Shown here: in pieces, positions 12,201-23,500 of the stretch
Layout: every line of letters begins with the position of its first letter
Position numbering within the stretch: the stretch's first letter is position 1
DNA from: Owenia fusiformis
Taxonomy: Eukaryota > Annelida > Polychaeta > Sabellida > Oweniidae
Assembly (NCBI GenBank): GCA_903813345.2
Contig: CAIIXF020000011.1
Location: 14,801,754-14,865,753, forward strand
DNA length: 64,000 bases
Reading direction: 5' to 3'
Translations under genes and position numbers: made by a program
Notes under the pieces: model-generated
Databases searched by the model: none
Told to the model about the DNA's origin: nothing
What the model saw: only the letters and a program-made list of their open reading frames with translations

Positions 12201-15200
12201 AGACACTGGCAGTCTGAATTTCAAAGTCCTCCACATAGCAGGCACAGACTATCATCCCCTGTAGCCAGTCTGGGAATGTAACATCACCTGAAAAACACAC
12301 ACAGCATTCAACAATAAAATGGTCACTTTCAATTTATTGTGGCCAACTTTTGAAAAATGAAATACCATTTCAGGAAATTATCATTTAAATGTATATTTTA
12401 TGTCATTTGATATATATTAATTACCTAGCAAGCACAACACAAACTTTTGCGCTAACTTTACCTTTTTTGAAAGAGTCCCCCAGTGCCTGTTTGTGGTCAG
12501 TGCAATACATAGGGAAGCTAGAGAACTCAATGAGCAGTTGACAGGCACTTGTGAACGCTGCACACAGACTAGATGAGACTGGGAGTGTCTCAAGGTTAAA
12601 TACATCTGCAAAATAAATAATATACATTATTCTTAGCAGTTATGTCCCTATCATTGAATATATGCCTGAGGTCTGTCATCAATATAGCCCGAGCTTGCGA
12701 GGGCTATATTACGACAGACCGAAGGCATATATTCTATGATACGGACATAATTGTTGTATTACATACCTAAAGTACATTTACATAACATTTCATGAAGATA
12801 ATATGTAGAAATGCGCGAAAAAAGACCAAAGTTTTACACGATTCCAGTCAAAATAACTTTGTCTGTATGTTATGACGTCATAAAATTGTCATGGTAATAA
12901 AGTTTGGCGGCTATACAGGAATATATAGCCGACCTTCCGCTCCATTGACTTCCATACAAATGCTTCGCTAGGTATGTAATACATTATCATAATGCCACTA
13001 AACTTATCCACAACCATGGTTCTATGCTCATAAGGCATAAACCTGTAAAGTTTAAATTAAATCGGCTATCCAGTTTTAGAGTTATTGCCCAGGCAGCAAT
13101 AATGACACAAAGATGTACTGATGATCAGACAGATGGACCAGCTGCTCTCAAACTTCATTGGGCGGTATATCAAGAATCTTTTCAATATTTGAAACATTTT
13201 TATGTATCATACTCACCCTGAGGATTGTTTTCAGTTTCCTCTGCTGTTTTCTTCTTTATTGCTTTCATACAGTCAGCTAACAAAGAGCCATCCCCAATTA
13301 CACGATTCTTGACTAGCGTGATGAAAAAGTTCTGGAACACTTGGACGCAAGACTGCATCGTTGTTGTAATCTCATCAACTGCAATTTCAACTGGTGGTGC
13401 ACTTGGTTTATCAGCTGAATTTTCAATGGCACCATTTCTATCATCGGATTCATTATACTGCACAAACTCGGCAAATGATTCACTTTTTGGTCTTGTTTCA
13501 AAAGTTTCTGATTGTACTGATTTTTCAGATTCATTCTGGCAGTTGGATTTCACGGGAGAATTTTGAAGATGTTCACTATCAAAATCACTTTCAGCGCTCA
13601 CAAAATTATCACTTTCTGTATCCTTCCCTAAGCTTGGCCTCCTCTCAGTATTATATGAGTACCAATGTTTCACAGGGGAACTCTCTACAGTGCTCAGGCC
13701 ACCATAGGCGTCACTGTCTCCCTCAGGCCCCGAGGGACTCATCATTGGTTGAGTTTTAGCCAAGATCTTTGACGACAGTTTTAAACCAAGTTTGAGCTCA
13801 TCGTCACTGAGTACTGTGCAGTGATTGGTCAGTGATATAGTGACTTGACGAAGCAGTTCTGGAAGATGCTGAGTCTGGGTCTCAACATAAGTCTCCTGGA
13901 ACCACACAAAAGTACACAAACATAACTTACATGTCTAGCTTATTAACATGTTCAACATAATAGCATGTTCATTACAATAAGATATTTAACAAAATAACAT
14001 CTTCAACACAATAAAATATTTCACATAATAACATGTTCAACACAATAACATATTTCACACAATAACAGTTATTCATCATTGTGTCTTGTCATAAAAGTTG
14101 AAATTAAGATAGAAGTGAACCTAAAGGAAGAGAATGCACCACCTTGGATTGCATGTTTGGTCAATTGCATTCTTAAGAATGTTATGATTTAATTATATTT
14201 AAGAATTTCAGACTAGTTACATGCAACAAAGAATTATACTTACAAGAGAAACAATATCAAGGAGGAAGTCCACAATATCACACAGCTCAGACACAGTAAG
14301 AATCCCTTCATCTGCATGACCGCTTCCTTTATTTGGCTGCTCCAATAAGGCAGCACACTCCTCAAATTTTCCAGAAATAAAATCCCACATAAAATAAGGC
14401 TCAAATGCACCAAATAAAAGATTCGCTGTTTTAATCAGTTCCACGTTTGATGATTTTTGGTCTGATTTTTTATTCTCCCTACTGCGCCTATGATTCACCC
14501 TAGCAGTAGCGCCACCTATCTTATAATATTCAGAGCTATCAACTTTAGAGCTTTTATTGCACTCACGATAGAGAAACCTAAAGATGTCTATCAAAACATC
14601 TTCCAGGATTGTTGCACCGATTTCTGGCTTATCAAGAAAGCTGATCAAGATCCTAAATGGTCTCAAATTCAGGGGTTTCCCGTCAATGCTTGCCTCTGTT
14701 TCTGAATTCTCATGTAGCGTACTTTTCATGGCCTCTATAAGAATTGCCTTAGAATATGTGTTGAAGTATATCAATTCATTTTCTCCACTACATGTTGAGG
14801 AGTCTAAGTCAGGTCTAGGGCTGGAGACCATAGGCACAGGGACATTACTCAAAGGCACTCCGTTGGCATCTGTTCCTAGCACCCAAGCATATAATCTGTA
14901 AACAAACAACATTGATGATTCTAAACAAATATGCAGTGCAATAATTTGTGTCTATTTTCTATAATCTAGATTTATTAAAATTGGTCCTCAACAAATTGTG
15001 TCTTTCAAACATGAAAATTTTCACTAAACAAGATACCACTTTACATGGACACCTCTTTAATTTGAACACACATGTACTAAGCTACATTTTATGAAATCGT
15101 CATCGTTTGATGAAAATGTTCAGTTATAAAGCTTACCTCCGATTCAGGGACATATCACGTCTGAGTACAACATTAATGGTTGCCTTGGTGATTTTCAGCA

Positions 15201-17227
15201 TGTCAGGTCTGGTGAGCTGATTATTGTACATTGGGAAACAAAGGAGGAGAAAGTCCAGCATGCTTCGTTGCACCAAAACACTAGAGTCTTGCACCCCAGC
15301 ACACATTGCCTGTACCTGGAGACAATTTCAGAAAAATACAAGAAAGTACTCTCTAATATTTAAAGGTCTTGTGAAATGCTAAAAATATACTTTTTGGGAA
15401 TTAAAATATTATTTCCTGTGACTATAGAGATATTTTAATTTTAGCATTTTACAGCTGTGTGATGTCACACAGAAAAGCTGTATTGCCACAAATTTTCCTT
15501 TTTGCCTTATGTCACTCAATTTGTGTAAAATTTCAATTTACTAACCATTAGATCTATATTGGTGCCAATGAAGTAGAGCTGATCCTCCATAGTATGTCGC
15601 CTGTTAAAGTGGCTGAGAGCGTAAGTGGCGGCAGGTAGACGAATACTTGGACACGTCAACACACATTCCCACAGGCACCCATAGAAGAATATAGGATCAG
15701 CTGCTTCACAGAATTCCTCTAACAATGCATTTGTCCTGGAAAAATAGTTAAATTCATTTTTATCATTTTTTAATCATTCTATTTAGCCTAGGGTTAAATA
15801 TTGCATTTGTCCTGGAAAAATAGTTACATTCATTTTTATCATTTTTTTTTATTTCTATTTAGCCTAGGGTTAAATATTGCATTTGTCCTGGAAAAATAGA
15901 TACATTCATTTTATCATTTTTTAATCATTCTATTTAGCCTAGGGTTAAATAATGCATTTGTCCTGGAAAAATAGTTACATTCATTTTTATTTTTCATTCA
16001 TGTTTTTAATCATTCTATAAACTATGGTTTACAGTTTTTACACTAATATACCCACTTGGAGTCTACATGTTATTTAGGACTACATCTACAGTAGAACCTG
16101 TATAAGTGGAATGTCTTTTGGGACAATAAAAGTGTTCCACTTGTGAGACGTTCCACTTCCAAAGGTTAATTAACATGAAGACAATGGGCCACAGGACTTT
16201 AAAAACCTGTTCCAATTGTGAGATGTTCCATTTAGCAGTTTCTACTTTCTACTGTATATTTAACCCTTTCACGACGATCTTTTTGGCACCACTATTTTTA
16301 TTTACATACATCAATGAAATGGCAATATCTCCACTTCTATCCAGTATTTTAACACCAAATTTTGGCAAGTATTTGACATGTGATAATGCATATCATCATG
16401 AGGATACCTTACCTATCATGAGGATACGTTACCCATCATGAGGATATGTTACCTATCATGAGGATATGTATAAAAATAAAATAAAAGGCAATACCTATCA
16501 TAATGCTCAGAACCTTCCTCTAGACCTGGTAGTAAGCCCAACAGTAATCCAGTCAGCCCAGGTTTGATATACTTTCCCAGCGCAACAAAATGATTCTCAT
16601 ATATGGATAACAGCATTGGTCTCACATTCATCGCAGAGAACCCTAGTAGTGGGAACAGCCCAGCACTGTATGTGAACATGTCCTGAGCTAGACGTGATGT
16701 GCCAATGCATTTGAAGATGATGTCATAGGTCTCAAGAGCTTTCAGGTGTACGCCACTGGGTAAAGCAGGGTGAAGACATTGAGCTAGACGTTTGCCGATC
16801 GTCACACGTTTTGGTAAGACTGGGTACTTCATGTGAGCCAACAGGACCTATATAGTTTTAATAATAAGGAACATTTTTCAATCGATTTTTACAATGATTT
16901 CAACAACATAGAAGTGACAATGAAGTAATTAAGAATTACCATATTAGTTGTCTTCATATGAATCTCATTTCTCATTTTATTAAAAAAGAATCAACGAAAT
17001 AATTGATTTTGATCTTTACAAAAAAAGTCTACAAATTCCATGGTCTGTAGGTTTGGATTATAAAATAAATACACATGTACCTTGTTCAACTTTTGTAGAG
17101 CTGAAATAAGATCAGCCCATTCGCTGGTATATTCAAAACTTTTGAGCGCCTTTTCTGTCTGTGAGACATAGGCGCGATACTTGGAGTCTGCCAGCAGCTC
17201 GCACTCTTCCACAGTTAAAGTTGCCAT
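3291..17227 (-). CDS. DOP1: Dopey family protein DOP1, 17 coding exons, C-terminus beyond the left edge
   Basis: Dopey proteins are large cytosolic, membrane-associated proteins that work with MON2 in Golgi/endosome recycling and transport (family knowledge). Exons on the minus strand: 17081-17227, 16495-16847, 15546-15735, 15137-15315, 14244-14895, 13217-13895, 12462-12605, 12025-12287, 11683-11835, 10548-10642, 8491-8643, 5725-7503, 5413-5522, 5102-5208, 4077-4244, 3727-3852, 3291-3431. All have AG/GT borders and join without a phase break into 1813 codons. Recognised family segments: [15 protein letters not shown] near residue 40, [19 protein letters not shown] in exon 2, [16 protein letters not shown] across exons 4-5, [10 protein letters not shown] in exon 10, [11 protein letters not shown] in exon 11, [14 protein letters not shown] in exon 16. 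The ATG at 17227 is chosen because [12 protein letters not shown] aligns with the vertebrate N-terminus; the reading frame stays open upstream into a 5' exon part that begins at 17273. Vertebrate DOP1 has about 2,460 residues, so roughly 600 are missing to the left. No disabling change seen. Confidence 0.95.
4187..4935 (-). repeat. tandem array of DOP1 exon 15 acceptor plus 5' exon part
   Basis: Exon 15 (4077-4244) starts after CTCCTAAG with GATGCAGTTGGAGGAGTC. The same acceptor plus about 55-60 bases of exon, ending AGGAGAAGACTGTTG, recurs upstream in the transcript with acceptors near 4365, 4485, 4592, 4697 and 4805, and a degenerate copy near 4912. Spacing is 106-120 bp; two units carry an extra 14-bp piece. 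Intronic filler (TTAATTTAATCAAATAC) replaces the rest of the exon in each copy, and none has the exon's 3' part or donor. Reading on from a decoy acceptor reaches an in-frame TAA at the filler. Confidence 0.85.
5571..5640. repeat. short hairpin-forming inverted repeat
   Basis: ATATTGTGTAAGTTCC and the later GGAATTTTTACACAATAT are near-perfect reverse complements around a GATCATATAAGGATCAT core. It sits in the intron between DOP1 exons 12 and 13. Too small to assign to a family. Confidence 0.6.
7615..7700. repeat. fragment of the CCATAGCCAGG MITE family
   Basis: GTCCATAGCCAGGGGGTGGG followed by GAGTTCGAAC matches the left end of the complete element at 43556-43765. No right end was found, so this is a truncated copy in a DOP1 intron. 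Confidence 0.5.
8551..9735 (-). repeat. tandem array of DOP1 exon 11 acceptor plus 5' exon part
   Basis: Ten head-to-tail copies, period about 122 bp (one shortened). Each holds the acceptor TATGTTTTACAG, then GTCAATGTTCACAATGC and some 110 bases of exon 11 up to GATATAGCACGTGTT. The copy nearest 8491 is the real exon 11 (8491-8643), the only one that continues into [11 protein letters not shown] and a GTATG donor. The other nine lie upstream in the transcript, the farthest acceptor at 9719-9720. Each decoy encodes [18 protein letters not shown], runs into the next unit out of frame (122 is not a multiple of 3) and stops. Confidence 0.92.
10229..10348. repeat. inverted-repeat element, ATGTCACCAC ends
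   Basis: Begins ATGTCACCACATG and ends GTGTGGTGACAT, 120 bp, no coding capacity. The same ends occur at 32486-32515 and 56035-56200 and as a fragment at 517-532, so it is a small dispersed family in this genome. Confidence 0.55.
10405..10620 (-). repeat. 113-bp tandem duplication of the donor side of DOP1 exon 10
   Basis: Exon 10 is 10548-10642. Its last ~73 bases, its GTAAC donor and the following intron bases are repeated at about 10405-10506. The copy keeps the donor (GATAGGTAACC in place of GACAGGTAACC) but lacks the exon's 5' part and acceptor. Offset between equivalent points is about 113 bp. This is the mirror image of the acceptor-side arrays in the same gene. Confidence 0.85.
10876..11190. 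mobile_element. possible mariner-like remnant (left end only)
   Basis: GTGGGTTGTCCCAGAAGTAATG resembles a mariner-type terminal repeat. I found neither a matching inverted right end nor a transposase frame with the expected D,D motif between here and 11680. The boundary at 11190 is arbitrary. It lies in the intron between DOP1 exons 9 and 10. Confidence 0.3.
12640..12751. repeat. long near-perfect hairpin
   Basis: Arms of about 50 bases, TTATGTCCCTATCATTGAAT... against its inverted copy ending ATAGAATA/ACGGACATAA, meet at a 10-base loop near 12690. It lies in the intron between DOP1 exons 6 and 7. Together with the adjoining element at 12754-12982 it probably derives from an inverted-repeat transposon. 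Confidence 0.75.
12754..12982. repeat. 229-bp element with GTATTACATACCTA inverted ends
   Basis: The left end GTATTACATACCTA (about 12755-12768) is mirrored by TAGGTATGTAATAC at about 12969-12982. No open frame of note. Non-autonomous DNA element in a DOP1 intron, directly beside the hairpin at 12640-12751. Confidence 0.6.
13935..14070. repeat. degenerate AT-rich minisatellite
   Basis: Repeated ACATGTTCAACACAATAACA-type units of about 25-30 bp in the intron between DOP1 exons 5 and 6. There is no resemblance to either flanking exon. Confidence 0.6.
15722..15985 (-). repeat. tandem array of DOP1 exon 3 acceptor
   Basis: The acceptor CTATTTTTCCAG and the first ten or so bases of exon 3 (GACAAATGCA) recur with a period of about 75 bp. 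Three extra copies lie upstream in the transcript of the real exon (15546-15735). Each unit is filled with an intronic block ATTTAACCCTAGGCTAAATA. Reading on from a decoy reaches an in-frame TGA within about 16 codons. Here almost only the splice site itself, not the exon body, was multiplied. Confidence 0.85.
16089..16254. repeat. 166-bp MITE with TA target duplication
   Basis: Starts CAGTAGAACCTGTATAAG, ends TTTCTACTTTCTACTG, and is flanked by TA on both sides, as expected for Tc1/mariner/pogo-type elements. The internal GTGTTCCACTT motif recurs at 47628-47925 and 62945-63140, marking a dispersed family. It lies in the intron between DOP1 exons 2 and 3. Confidence 0.65.
16394..16470 (-). 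repeat. 20-bp minisatellite resembling the DOP1 exon 2 donor
   Basis: About four units of TATCCTCATGATAGGTAA (minus strand) lie just inside the intron after exon 2. The real donor at 16495/16494 reads TTATGATAG|GTATTG, so ATGATAGGTA is shared. The match is short and could be chance; it may be a donor-side example of the junction-derived arrays. Confidence 0.5.
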
Positions 17228-18329
17228 CACCAAGGTCTGGTGATCAACAGTGTTTGTTAGCGCCTCAAATTTACTGAAAATATAAAGGTTTTTATTGATT
17301 TGATTTCAATGAATGGTTTCTATAGTCCAGCAATAATTGTTGATACATGTTAAGCTCCAAATTGTGACTGATGATCACATGATGTCAAAACTTTGTGTTG
17401 TATGTTAATATATGTATTCTTGCTGCTCATGGGGTTACTTATGGTCACATGATGTGAAACTTATTCCCTGGAAAGTCCTTATTACTGCTAGCAAGGAAGG
17501 AGGAAAGTACTAATGACTCATTAGGTCATGTGTCCATAGAACTAGACTACATTTAAAGTAAGAATTAGTGTTCTTAAGAACTGATCCCCTCTCCAGTAGA
17601 TCATACAATGACCTAATAAACACTTCATCTTATGACCACATCAGTGTAGACGAAAAAATTATTGATGAACAGAAAAGTCTATTGCATACATTGCTATCAA
17701 CAAATAATTGATTTGTCTTCAAAATACATTGTCAAGTCATTGTCAAACAATATATAAAAAATGACATTTACACCATACAAGCTTCAGCATTTATTAATGA
17801 CATGATTTTCCTAGAAGAGGGTTCAGTGATTATTATTACAGCAAATCAAATTCAATCTTCTGACAAACCATGAAATATTTTAAAAGTGGATTTTCTCCTT
17901 ACACAGTAGATGCCCTGCAGTGCAGCTTGTACAGGAATTATTCAGTAATTTCTTATTTTGAAGACACAATTATAAATGCAGATGTGAAACCATTTGTTCA
18001 GATTAGAATTGTGAGTTTTCAGATAGGCATGTACAGTGCTGGTATATATTAATTGATCAGTCGTTTAATTGGCATATTTTCTTGGATTTTAACCTTTAGT
18101 GTCCCAAACTCCCACAAACTGCAGAAAAGTATACCCCATAAATCATATTTACCAAAATGAGTGTCTCCAAGGCTTCACACCAGCGTATGCATAATGCATT
18201 TGTCACGAGTTTGAGCTGAAATTTCGCCAAAATGAAGTAGGCTAAGGGTAGTCTCTGCCAGGTTTGTTTATTGTGGTAAGCTTGTAAGTGCTCAGAAGCA
18301 AATAATTCACGTGCGCAAAATAATCAAAT

Positions 18330-18468
18330 AATCTAATTGGTCTAAACTTTGCTGCACATGCGCAAAATGTGTGCCATGTTTTTTTCTAGTGATTTCGTTT
18401 CGTTTCATGGAGTTTGCGTTTCAGTGTAACTTCCGCAAAAATGGCGGACCATGGACAGAATTAACAGG
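18330..18468 (+). promoter_or_regulatory. candidate promoter and 5' untranslated exon
   Basis: AAAATGGCGGAC at about 18437 resembles the YY1 element common at animal start sites. It is preceded by ATTGG (18336) and TGCGC-type motifs and followed 27 bases later by AACAG|GTAAAATC, a good donor. Ankyrin gene A starts its coding exon after an acceptor at 20472, so it needs an upstream untranslated exon, and this is the best candidate on the plus strand. The ATG here would give only seven residues. It could equally serve a bidirectional promoter shared with DOP1. Confidence 0.35.
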
Positions 18469-18764
18469 TAAAATCATTTCGAAATTTCAAGAGAACTTTT
18501 TACCTATAATAGCAAAACTTTTGTTTTATTTGTGCATTCTATCTATCAGATAAGAGTTTCAGGGGTATGTAGGCAAATTCATTTTAGTAGGAACACTCTG
18601 TTTAGTTTGAAAACGCACCCTATATTATTATATATCAGCACTGTACCAATGAGTGATTCCAGGAACCGGACAAGTCACGAGTGACATTGACAGCTCTTGG
18701 GTTTCATTTGATTTTGGACTTAGTTCAGATAATAGAGACCCGTTGCCAAAACTGTCAAAAAGCT

Positions 18765-18838
18765 CCCCCCCCCCTTGGCAAAAGCTCCCCTTGGTAAAAC
18801 CGCTCACCCCAGGTAAATCCTGGCTATACATGTAGGCC
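18765..18838. repeat. fragment of the CCATAGCCAGG MITE family (inverted)
   Basis: A C-rich run followed by TTGGCAAAAG, and the end AAATCCTGGCTATACATGTA, are the reverse complement of the left part of the element at 43556-43765. Both ends are incomplete. Confidence 0.5.
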
Positions 18839-19870
18839 TATAAAATAATGGGCATTATTGGAAATTCATACTCAGTAAGTTCTAGAAAGATACATATGAC
18901 ATCCAAACACAGAACATGATCATGTGATGACTGATGATGTCTTGTAAATAAAACAGAGGGATGGCAAATCCAGAAATTTTATTTTGCATGTCACAACTGA
19001 CAAAAGCCGGTAAAATCTATGTAAAATGCGATGGGTATTATGCAGCTAAAGTAATAATTGCTCGAAATGGCTCACCTATTTAGTCGATACTCAGATACTT
19101 GTGCAAATACGATCCATTTCTGGTTTCGTGTACTTTTCAGATATTTTTATTTTGAGAATTTCAATCTGTGAACCTATTATTGGCGAAGGTTAATTCGAAC
19201 AAAATCAACAGTTTTCATCAAAATATATACCAAGTTTGATTTGAAATGCATAATTCATATATTTGGGGATTTGATGGAACTCATGAAATCGCAAATTGAA
19301 GGAATACCTTTCAAAATATGTGAAATTATTGGCGAGGTACAGACATTTAATTTTCAAGATGGCAGCGCCCATAAAAATTGTTTGAAAAAGTTAATTTTTT
19401 GACATATTTCCTCGAATATGAACCAATTTTAACATTGTTTTTGTAGTTACAGCAATAGAGATCTATTAAAAATTAGCGTGATAATAGGTGAGTAGATAAA
19501 TGTTGCACAATAACTCAAAAACCTGTCAAAATATTTATTATTTTTGGTTCAAGTGAAAATCTAGACTAAGGCATGAAGGGGTCAAATCAATCAATCTGCA
19601 TCTCTAAGATGAAATTGTACAAATGATGCTAAAAATAATTTTGACGTTTTATTGTGTGCATTTACACAATCACAGGCACAGGACGGGAACAGATGAAAGT
19701 GTAAATGTAGGTGTAAATATTTTCGAAACAAATGCATGATATATACAGTGGGGAACATAAAGAATTACAATAGCTATGAAAAATACATGCTGTCGCACAT
19801 GTAATAAATTCTTACCTCAGTGTATTTAGCGCTCTATTTTCTCCATCCTAGTAAGTCCAAATATTGTGGA

Positions 19871-19975
19871 AGGAGGATTGGCTCCCAGAATGCAACATGA
19901 CACGTGACAGGTTTCAAAATGGGGGAACGGTAAATAAAATTAACTGATGTTGCATTCTGGGAGTCAATACTCCTT
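19871..19975. repeat. small fold-back element
   Basis: GGAGGATTGGCTCCCAGAAT at the left and ATTCTGGGAGTCAATACTCC at the right are reverse complements apart from two changes, over 105 bp in all. No coding capacity; intergenic. Confidence 0.65.
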
Positions 19976-20503
19976 GGATCACAAACATGTTGATTCATGA
20001 AAACATTCTTCGATTTGGTAGGAATTTATCCATCATTTGCAAGTATGAAGCTTTGGATTCATTTATTGTGCTACTTAAAGTGAGCTGGAATTATTTTTCT
20101 ACCGCTTGGGAGAGTTTGAGACCCGAAACTTAGAATTTAGCTCATTGTGACAACTTTTGATGGTTGAGGTTTATTAATGTCTCTGACTTTACACATATTT
20201 CTGACCGAATGCTTGACATAAACGGCAATCGAGTGCGAAAACTGAACAGAATGCTTTCGCTTTTTTCTAGCAAATGCGTGACAATCACACCTACTGCGTG
20301 AGGGCTGAGTATGCAAAGTGTGTCTAAAATGCAGAATCATAAGAAGTCTGAATGACAATACATGCACACATGCATGCCTGGCCCCAAACAGGATGTTGGT
20401 AACTTATTTATTTATACGCATGTTGCTGCTTTATACATTTGTCTATTGAATTGTTTTGTATTCCATCTCCAGCCTACCTAGCTTATACATGATAGTGTGG
20501 ACC

Positions 20504-23500
20504 ATGTCACGCTCAGAGAACCATATTGAAGATGAATCCAAAGTAGAGAATAAGGAGGATGATATCGAAGTACCTGCACCAGATGTAGGCTTTGTTGCAG
20601 GAGGCAGTATCCCACCACCACCTATTGGTGAACCACCAAAATTCATTCAGCATCCACATAAACCTACGGGTGAAGGTGAGTACATTCTCCTTTCATACAG
20701 GTATATTTTTTAATGTTCACTCTACATGGACATACCTTATGTACAAAACAGTCTGTGTAGTACAGAAGATGCATGGGCATAACAAAAACAGCATTGCTTC
20801 AGATGACATTATTAAATATTGTAGTATTATATTCTCATTGTGTTTGAGAGAAATGTGAATTGTGAATACTGAACCAGAAGCCTAGACTAAAATGGCCAAG
20901 GTTTCTTAACAATTAATAACAATTTTATCCCTGGATCCCAAAATATTCATATTTGGTATGGGAATACTTTAAGCATTGCACACTGTCTAATGACACTTTT
21001 AGTAGAAGGTGGCATTTTTTTAGATGAATGCAACATAAAATCATTCATAATGTTGAAGTGGTATGTTTATTTTGTGTAGGTGTACATGAAACACCATATT
21101 GTGTATTGTCAGTCCATTGGAGTTTTTTAATATTTTCAGCCCCAATTGGAAGGATTGAGAGAGAATTTCTTCTTCACAGGAGTATAAATCGTGGTGATAT
21201 CACAGAAGTGAAAAAGCTAGTGTTGCAAGACATCAACATTAACTACAAGCTCTATTATAACACCCCTTTGACCCTGGCAGCCAGGTTAGGTCATGTTGAC
21301 ATTCTGAAAGTCCTCATTGAAGCAAATGCTGATGTTGATAGAGTTGGATGTGCAAATAAACTATGTACTCCATTGATATATGCTGCAAGTAAGTGTGATA
21401 TACAATATGATTTCTTTTTAAAATACTTATTCATAAATCTTGGGGTGACCCAATGTTTTCTAAGCCTTTTTAGCACTCCATAACTTGTTTATATCATTTG
21501 TAAAAAGTCAGTCTGAAAACTAAACTAACCTACTACTGCAAAAAGCCTTAATGAGTTTACCTTCGTCTAAAAAAATACCCTCTCATTCATGCTGTTACAC
21601 CCATTCCAGAGGGTGAGTAACCCCAGAGTTCAAAGATGACATACACTGATAATGTAAACCTGTATTGAGATGACATACATCACTGATTGATCAAAAATTA
21701 ACAAATAAATGAAGTCATCAATGGAGGCTTCCAAATTTTCAAAAATATGCTTTGAATAATATTATGTTTATTTCTGGCATATTAACCAGTCTCATATAGC
21801 TTGTTATTTCAAATCAAGAGAACACAATGTGTACGGAATATGCCTTAACATGAATTAAAATATCACATCGAAGTGTAGTATTTGGAAACTTAGGCAAAAG
21901 ATGTAAATATGTCTGTTATCTCTAAAGCTCAGGTGCCTTCCCTCCTCTTTATCCACCCTGCATATACCAAGGGTGAAAAGTAAACTTTATCATTGACTTT
22001 TTGTCGGCATGTAAGCAGTAGGAAAAAGGCTATCACAATTTCACAAAAGATGGAAAGTGTTTTCACATTTGATTTTAGAATATCATGAGAATACATCTAC
22101 AGCTGCTGAGATGATTGCTATGTTGCTATAATGGACTGTTTTCACATCTGATTGTAGAATATCATGAGAATACATCTACAGCTGCTGAGATGATTGCTAT
22201 ATTGTTATAATGGAATGTTTTCACATCTGATTGTAGAATATCATGAGAATACATCTACAGCTGCTGAGATGATTGCTATAATGCAACAATGGAATGTTTT
22301 CACATCTGGTTCTAGAATATCATGAGAATACATCTACAGCTGCTGAGATGATTGCTATATTGTTATAATGGACTGTTTTTTCATCTGATTGTAGAATATC
22401 ATGAGAATACATCTTCAGCTGCTGAGATGATTGCTATATTGTTATAATGGACTGTTTTCACATGTGATTGTAGAATATCATGAGAATACATCTACAGCTG
22501 CTGAGATGATTCCTATATTGTTATAATGGACTGTTTTCACATGTGATTGTAGAATATCATGAGAATACATCTACAGCTGCTGAGATGATTGCTATAATGC
22601 AATAATGGACTGTTTTCACATCTGATTGTAGAATATCATGAGAATACATCTACAGCTGCTGAGATGATTGCTATGTTGCTATAATGGACTGTTTTCACAT
22701 CTGATTGTAGAATATCATGGGAATACATCTACAGCTGCTGAGATGATTGCTATATTGTTATAATGGACTGTTTTCACATCTGATTGTAGAATATCATGAG
22801 AATACATCTACAGCTGCTGAGATGATTGCTATATTGTTATAATGGACTGATTTCACATCTGATTGTAGAATATCATGAGAATACATCTACAGCTGCTGAG
22901 ATGATTGCTATATTGTTATAATGGACTGTTTTCTCATCTGATTTTATAATATCATGAGAATACATCTACAGCTGCTGAGATGATTGCTATTTTTTATAAT
23001 GGAATGTTTTCACATCTGATTGTGGAATATCATGAGAATACATCTACAGCTGCTGAGATGATTGCTATAATGCAATAATGGAATGTTTTCACATCTGATT
23101 CAAGAATGTCATGAGAATACATCTACAGCTGCTGAGATGATTGCTATATTGTTATAATGGACTGTTTTCACATCTGATTGTAGAATATCATGAGAATACA
23201 TCTACAGCTGCTGAGATGATTGCTATATAGCCATAATGGACTGTTTTCACATCTTATTGTAGAATATCATGAGAATACATCTACAGCTGCTGAGATGATT
23301 GCTTTATTGTTATAATGGACTGTTTTCACATCTGACTTTATAATATGAGAATACATCTACAGCTGCTGAGATGATTGCTATATTGTTATAATGTAATGTT
23401 TTCACATCTTATCTCACATCTGATTGTAGAATCTCATGAGAATACATCTTCAGCTGCTGAGATGATTGCTATATTGTTATAATGGACTGTTTTCACATCT

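Larger units (their letters stand above)
17274..20472. other. intergenic region between divergent DOP1 and ankyrin gene A
   Basis: No protein-coding gene was recognised. DOP1 transcription must begin somewhere here or further right, because an acceptor (TTTTCAG at 17274-17280) precedes its coding exon. The stretch contains a candidate first exon near 18430, a MITE fragment at 18765-18838 and a small fold-back at 19871-19975; the rest shows nothing I can name. Confidence 0.6.

Noticed and set aside
18437-18460. ATGGCGGACC as the start of a protein
   Set aside because: It meets a stop after seven codons, before the donor; better read as a start-site element in a leader exon.
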